Positions 12,322 through 14,998 of a DNA stretch of 14,998 bases are shown one piece after another. The first letter of the stretch is position 1; the number at the start of each line of letters is the position of its first letter. The translations under genes were made by a program, and so were the position numbers. The notes below the pieces were generated by a model. That model was not told the DNA's origin, did no database searches, and saw only the letters and a list, made by a program, of their open reading frames with translations. The stretch comes from Flavobacteriaceae bacterium (GTDB lineage: Bacteria > Bacteroidota > Bacteroidia > Flavobacteriales > Flavobacteriaceae). Location: NCBI GenBank assembly GCA_008081175.1, contig VMCW01000047.1:1-14998 (forward strand), given 5' to 3'.

Positions 12322-14093
12322 AACTGACGATCAATTTTAACGATTAGCGCAGTTGCTTTTTCAAAATCGCCCTGAATATTGACTGAAGAACCTGGAGCGT
12401 AACGCGCTTTTTCACAATTTTCAATAAGTTCAATAAAGTCTGATGCTATTTGTTGTTCCACTTGCTTGTTGAGCAATAAGATTTCAATTTTAGACTTATT
12501 CATTTCTGTTGTTTCTATCTTGAGCTTGGCTTTTAAATAATTGTGAAGTGCACGTTCTAAAGCTTCGTAAAATCGAGCTTGGTTGAGTACTTCATTTTTT
12601 GCTGAACTCAAATATTTTTTTGCTAATTGTTTAGCCTTACGTTGCTTAAGGCTTTGGGTGTCTTCTGATTTACTCATCACAAACCTTTTGATCATGTAGA
12701 CACTGAATAAAAGTAAAATGGGTAAGAGTAATAAGATCCAAAAAAGACGACTCATCCAAAAACCCCTTTGGTTTATTAAAGTCAATTTCGTGTCTAAATT
12801 GATGAATCTAAAAGCATCTTCACTAGCTGTCAATAACTGATTTCGATTCAAAGTTTGGGCGTTATTTCTTGATACCGATGCGGTTGGACCGTCAAAAACA
12901 TCTACGATTAAATCTTGTGAATTCAAGGTTTTATAAGTAGAAGAAAGCGGATCAAAATAGGAAAACTCTACAGATGGAATAGGATATTTCCCTTGAAACT
13001 GAGGGACTATAGTGTAGTTGTCTTCTATAGTTCCTTCCATACCAGAGATGTTTATTTTAACTTGCTCATCGTGCTCAGGCTCATACACTTCTAGGGTGTT
13101 AGGGAAATTGATGTTGGGCAGGTTAAACAACTTGAGGTTTCCTTTTCCTTTGACTTTAACTTTTGCCTGGAAGGACTCAGATGCTTTGAGTGCATCTTTG
13201 TCCAAAATTACATCAAAATCAAACTGCCCGACGGCGCCAGTAAAGCTTTCCGGCTTGTTCCGTTGAGGAAGTTCTTTAACTCTAATGGTTCTTTGACCAG
13301 TGGTAAGTGTTTTTTGGCTTTGGGTGAGTATTCTTCTTCCGAAGAGATCTCTTCGGTTACTGGGAACACTTAAACTCAAATTTAAAGTTAGAGGTTCCAG
13401 TTTCAGCTGACCCGTTTTTTGGGGGTAGAGTACTACTTTACGCCAAATAACTTCGTTATAAGGCTCCCCCTTATAAGAGCCCCTCATATTGATTTCAGCT
13501 CTTCCAATTTTAATCAAGTGACTCCAAAAGTCTCCGTAAGAAGGAGCTTCTAGCTCTGAAACGTCAGAAACTGAAATTGGATTTCTGAAGTAGAGTTTGT
13601 AGATAACTGTGATTCCCTCATTTAAATACGGGTTTGTATTGGAAACTTCTGCAACTAAATGAATATTACCGTCTATAAGACCCTCCACATTATTTGGATC
13701 ATTTGGTTTTTCTACGGCGTTGGTTACTTCTATTTCTAGGGGGGTTGTTTTATAGACTTCCCCTTTGATGGTTACTTCTGCCTGACCTATAGTAACACTC
13801 CCTTTCCTTTTTGGAGTTAAAAAATAAGTATAGGTTTTGGAAAAGCTTTGCACTCCGTTTACCCATGAACGACTAACTGCTTGCTGTGGACCGCTGACAA
13901 CTTGAAAATCTGTAAACGGTGGAGGGTCAAAATTATCCCCATTTTCATTCATTTCAAAGTCGACTCTCAAACGTTCATTTAAGCCTAATCGTTTTTTACT
14001 CACTTTCGCATCGAAGCGAATTTGGGCTTCTAAAACAGTACTTCCTAGAAGCAGGAAAAACAATATAAAACGAATTGTAAACCGCAACATCAT
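12318..14093 (-). CDS. batD: BatD protein
   Basis: A 591-residue membrane-anchored exported protein of the BatD (oxygen tolerance) family. It has a signal peptide (1-23, cleavage after LEA), a long periplasmic beta-rich region of repeated Ig-like segments (about 25-400), one transmembrane helix (about 448-469) and a basic cytoplasmic tail of about 120 residues predicted helical. The family stretch KGKGNLKLFNLPNINFPNTLEVYEP is seen at 315-339. It is placed between batC and batE, as is usual for Bacteroidota. Start: two adjacent ATGs (14093 and 14090) follow the batC TGA after one base; I took the first. It probably works with the VWA-domain proteins BatA/B and the TPR proteins BatC/E in one envelope complex; this is inference from gene order. 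Confidence 0.93.
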   Translation of the reverse strand: MMLRFTIRFILFFLLLGSTVLEAQIRFDAKVSKKRLGLNERLRVDFEMNENGDNFDPPPFTDFQVVSGPQQAVSRSWVNGVQSFSKTYTYFLTPKRKGSVTIGQAEVTIKGEVYKTTPLEIEVTNAVEKPNDPNNVEGLIDGNIHLVAEVSNTNPYLNEGITVIYKLYFRNPISVSDVSELEAPSYGDFWSHLIKIGRAEINMRGSYKGEPYNEVIWRKVVLYPQKTGQLKLEPLTLNLSLSVPSNRRDLFGRRILTQSQKTLTTGQRTIRVKELPQRNKPESFTGAVGQFDFDVILDKDALKASESFQAKVKVKGKGNLKLFNLPNINFPNTLEVYEPEHDEQVKINISGMEGTIEDNYTIVPQFQGKYPIPSVEFSYFDPLSSTYKTLNSQDLIVDVFDGPTASVSRNNAQTLNRNQLLTASEDAFRFINLDTKLTLINQRGFWMSRLFWILLLLPILLLFSVYMIKRFVMSKSEDTQSLKQRKAKQLAKKYLSSAKNEVLNQARFYEALERALHNYLKAKLKIETTEMNKSKIEILLLNKQVEQQIASDFIELIENCEKARYAPGSSVNIQGDFEKATALIVKIDRQL

Positions 14094-14094
14094 A

Positions 14095-14928
14095 TCACCA
14101 ATCTTTTTTCCCTCTTACGGGAACTCCTTTCACTTTTTTTGCGTTGACTTTATCTTGTACTTTCTTTTCTTGATTGTTCATCGCCTCTAACAAGCTTTGA
14201 ACCTGTTCAGGAGAAAGTTGCCCTTTTTGAGGAGCTTGTTTTTTGTCTTGGGGCTGGGAGTCGTTAGGGGTTTGTTTTTGCTCTTTATTTTGATCTCCCT
14301 CGTTTTTAGGATCCCCGTCTTCTTTGGATTCATCTCCTTCGTCCCCCTCTTTTTCTGGATCTTGCTCATCCTTGTTTTCTTGGTCTCCCTGCTGCTCTTT
14401 GTCTTGTTCTTTTTCCTGTTGGTCCTCTTGTTCTTTTTGATCTTTTTGATCTTTTTGATCATCTTGTTCCTGTTCTTGAGGAGGTTCTTCCTTTTCTAAA
14501 AGGGACTTTGCTAAAGCATAGTTGTATCGCGTTTCTTCGTCTGAAGGATTATTTCTAAGAGCGTTTTTGTAGGCTTCAACTGCCTTTTGATATTCTTTTT
14601 GTTGCATGTACACATTTCCCATATTGTGAAAAGCTCTATGTTTTTCTTCCTTTGATGCGGCAAATTTTTGTGTTTGAAAGAACCGCTGCGAAGCCTCGTC
14701 GTATTGCTTGTCAAGAAAATGAGTCGTGCCTAGGTTGTATAATGCTGCCGCTTGTTCCGGCGCTAATGAAAGTGCCTTTCTGTACGATTTTTCAGCTTGA
14801 ATAAAGGCTTGGCTTTCCGCTTTTTCGTTTCCTTCATAGATGTGATTGGTTACCGCTCCATTTTGAGACCATCCCATAAAAATTCCAATCAGGATAAAAA
14901 AGAAATTAATTTTAGCTTTCATTTTCAT
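14095..14928 (-). CDS. batC: BatC: TPR protein with charged low-complexity tail
   Basis: A 277-residue exported protein. It opens with a signal sequence (MKMKAKINFFFILIGIFMGWSQ) and three to four TPR repeats (about 27-145, including AALYNLGTTHFLDKQYDEASQRFF and AFHNMGNVYMQQKEYQKAVEAY). A long Q/E/D/K-rich low-complexity stretch follows (about 150-235). The conserved C-terminal module LSPEQVQSLLEAMNNQEKKVQDK and its basic tail ending GKKDW is characteristic of BatC. I chose the ATG at 14928. An upstream ATG at 14970 would overlap batB by 59 bases and put 14 polar residues before the signal, while 14922 is an equally possible start. With 14928 the overlap with batB is 17 bases. batD begins one base after its stop. 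Confidence 0.88.
   Translation of the reverse strand: MKMKAKINFFFILIGIFMGWSQNGAVTNHIYEGNEKAESQAFIQAEKSYRKALSLAPEQAAALYNLGTTHFLDKQYDEASQRFFQTQKFAASKEEKHRAFHNMGNVYMQQKEYQKAVEAYKNALRNNPSDEETRYNYALAKSLLEKEEPPQEQEQDDQKDQKDQKEQEDQQEKEQDKEQQGDQENKDEQDPEKEGDEGDESKEDGDPKNEGDQNKEQKQTPNDSQPQDKKQAPQKGQLSPEQVQSLLEAMNNQEKKVQDKVNAKKVKGVPVRGKKDW
14433..14459 (-). repeat. Three tandem 9-bp units in batC
   Basis: Three exact copies of CTTTTTGAT in a row on the plus strand, encoding repeated Asp-Gln-Lys on the minus strand inside the charged tail of BatC. Three-codon units keep the frame, so copy-number change by slippage would alter tail length without breaking the gene. Confidence 0.75.
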
Positions 14929-14998
14929 TGAATAAATTGAGTTTTTGAACCCATTTTGTTTTGGTTTCAAACAAAAACAGGTCGAAAAATAAGAGTGC
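14912..14998 (-). CDS. batB: BatB, C-terminal fragment
   Basis: The last 28 codons and stop of a gene entering from beyond the window. The peptide has ALLFFDLFLFETKTKWVQKL, then NLFNENES and TAA at 14914-14912. A hydrophobic end of a membrane helix followed by KTKWVQKLNLF is what I recall for the C-terminus of BatB, the VWA-domain membrane protein that precedes batC in Bacteroidota. The assignment rests on this short tail and the gene order. The reading frame overlaps the batC start by 17 bases. Confidence 0.6.
   Translation of the reverse strand, partial: ALLFFDLFLFETKTKWVQKLNLFNENES

Noticed and set aside
14197..14499. Plus-strand reading frame of 100 codons that looks like an extremely hydrophobic membrane protein
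   Set aside because: It is the exact antisense of the E/D/K/Q-rich tail of batC, whose codons read as Leu/Phe/Val on the opposite strand. The composition is a codon artefact, and the batC frame is supported by homology.

Overview
This AT-rich window is chromosomal housekeeping DNA from a member of the Bacteroidota, most probably a flavobacterium. Three things point there: the gene order purN/rnhA diverging from acpP-fabF-rnc-(IPExxxVDY protein)-pyk, the batB-batC-batD-batE cluster, and promoter-like boxes of the Bacteroidota type (TAnnTTTG). Shine-Dalgarno sequences are largely absent. I see no rRNA, tRNA, insertion sequence, phage gene, CRISPR array or sign of recent transfer. No gene-free stretch exceeds about 150 bases.

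Layout. 1-1214 (minus): the first codons of a PfkB-type sugar kinase, then RNase HI and PurN, whose ends overlap as ATGA. 1365-5510 (plus): acyl carrier protein, FabF, RNase III, an IPExxxVDY-family protein and pyruvate kinase, packed as one cluster. 5507-7945 (minus): a predicted lipoprotein isoaspartyl peptidase/asparaginase, a small ABM-fold protein and DNA polymerase IV, running as one operon into pyk. 8083-9559 (plus): a four-helix membrane protein and GpsA. 9556-10958 (minus): an unrecognised conserved-looking protein and PheS. 11015-11524 (plus): a CvpA-family membrane protein. 11530-14998 (minus): BatE, BatD, BatC and the last codons of BatB.

Functionally the window mixes fatty-acid and phospholipid precursor synthesis (AcpP, FabF, GpsA), glycolysis (Pyk), purine synthesis (PurN), RNA and DNA metabolism (RNase III, RNase HI, Pol IV), translation (PheS) and the envelope-associated Bat system. 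No new multi-gene system is evident. The most interesting signals are regulatory. First, Bacteroidota -7-like boxes end only 3-4 nt before six start codons, which suggests leaderless transcripts. Second, a terminator-like hairpin with a GCAA tetraloop and T7 tract lies inside the first 20 codons of rnc. Third, a TTACT-N6-AGTAA palindrome lies upstream of the asparaginase-ABM-dinB operon.
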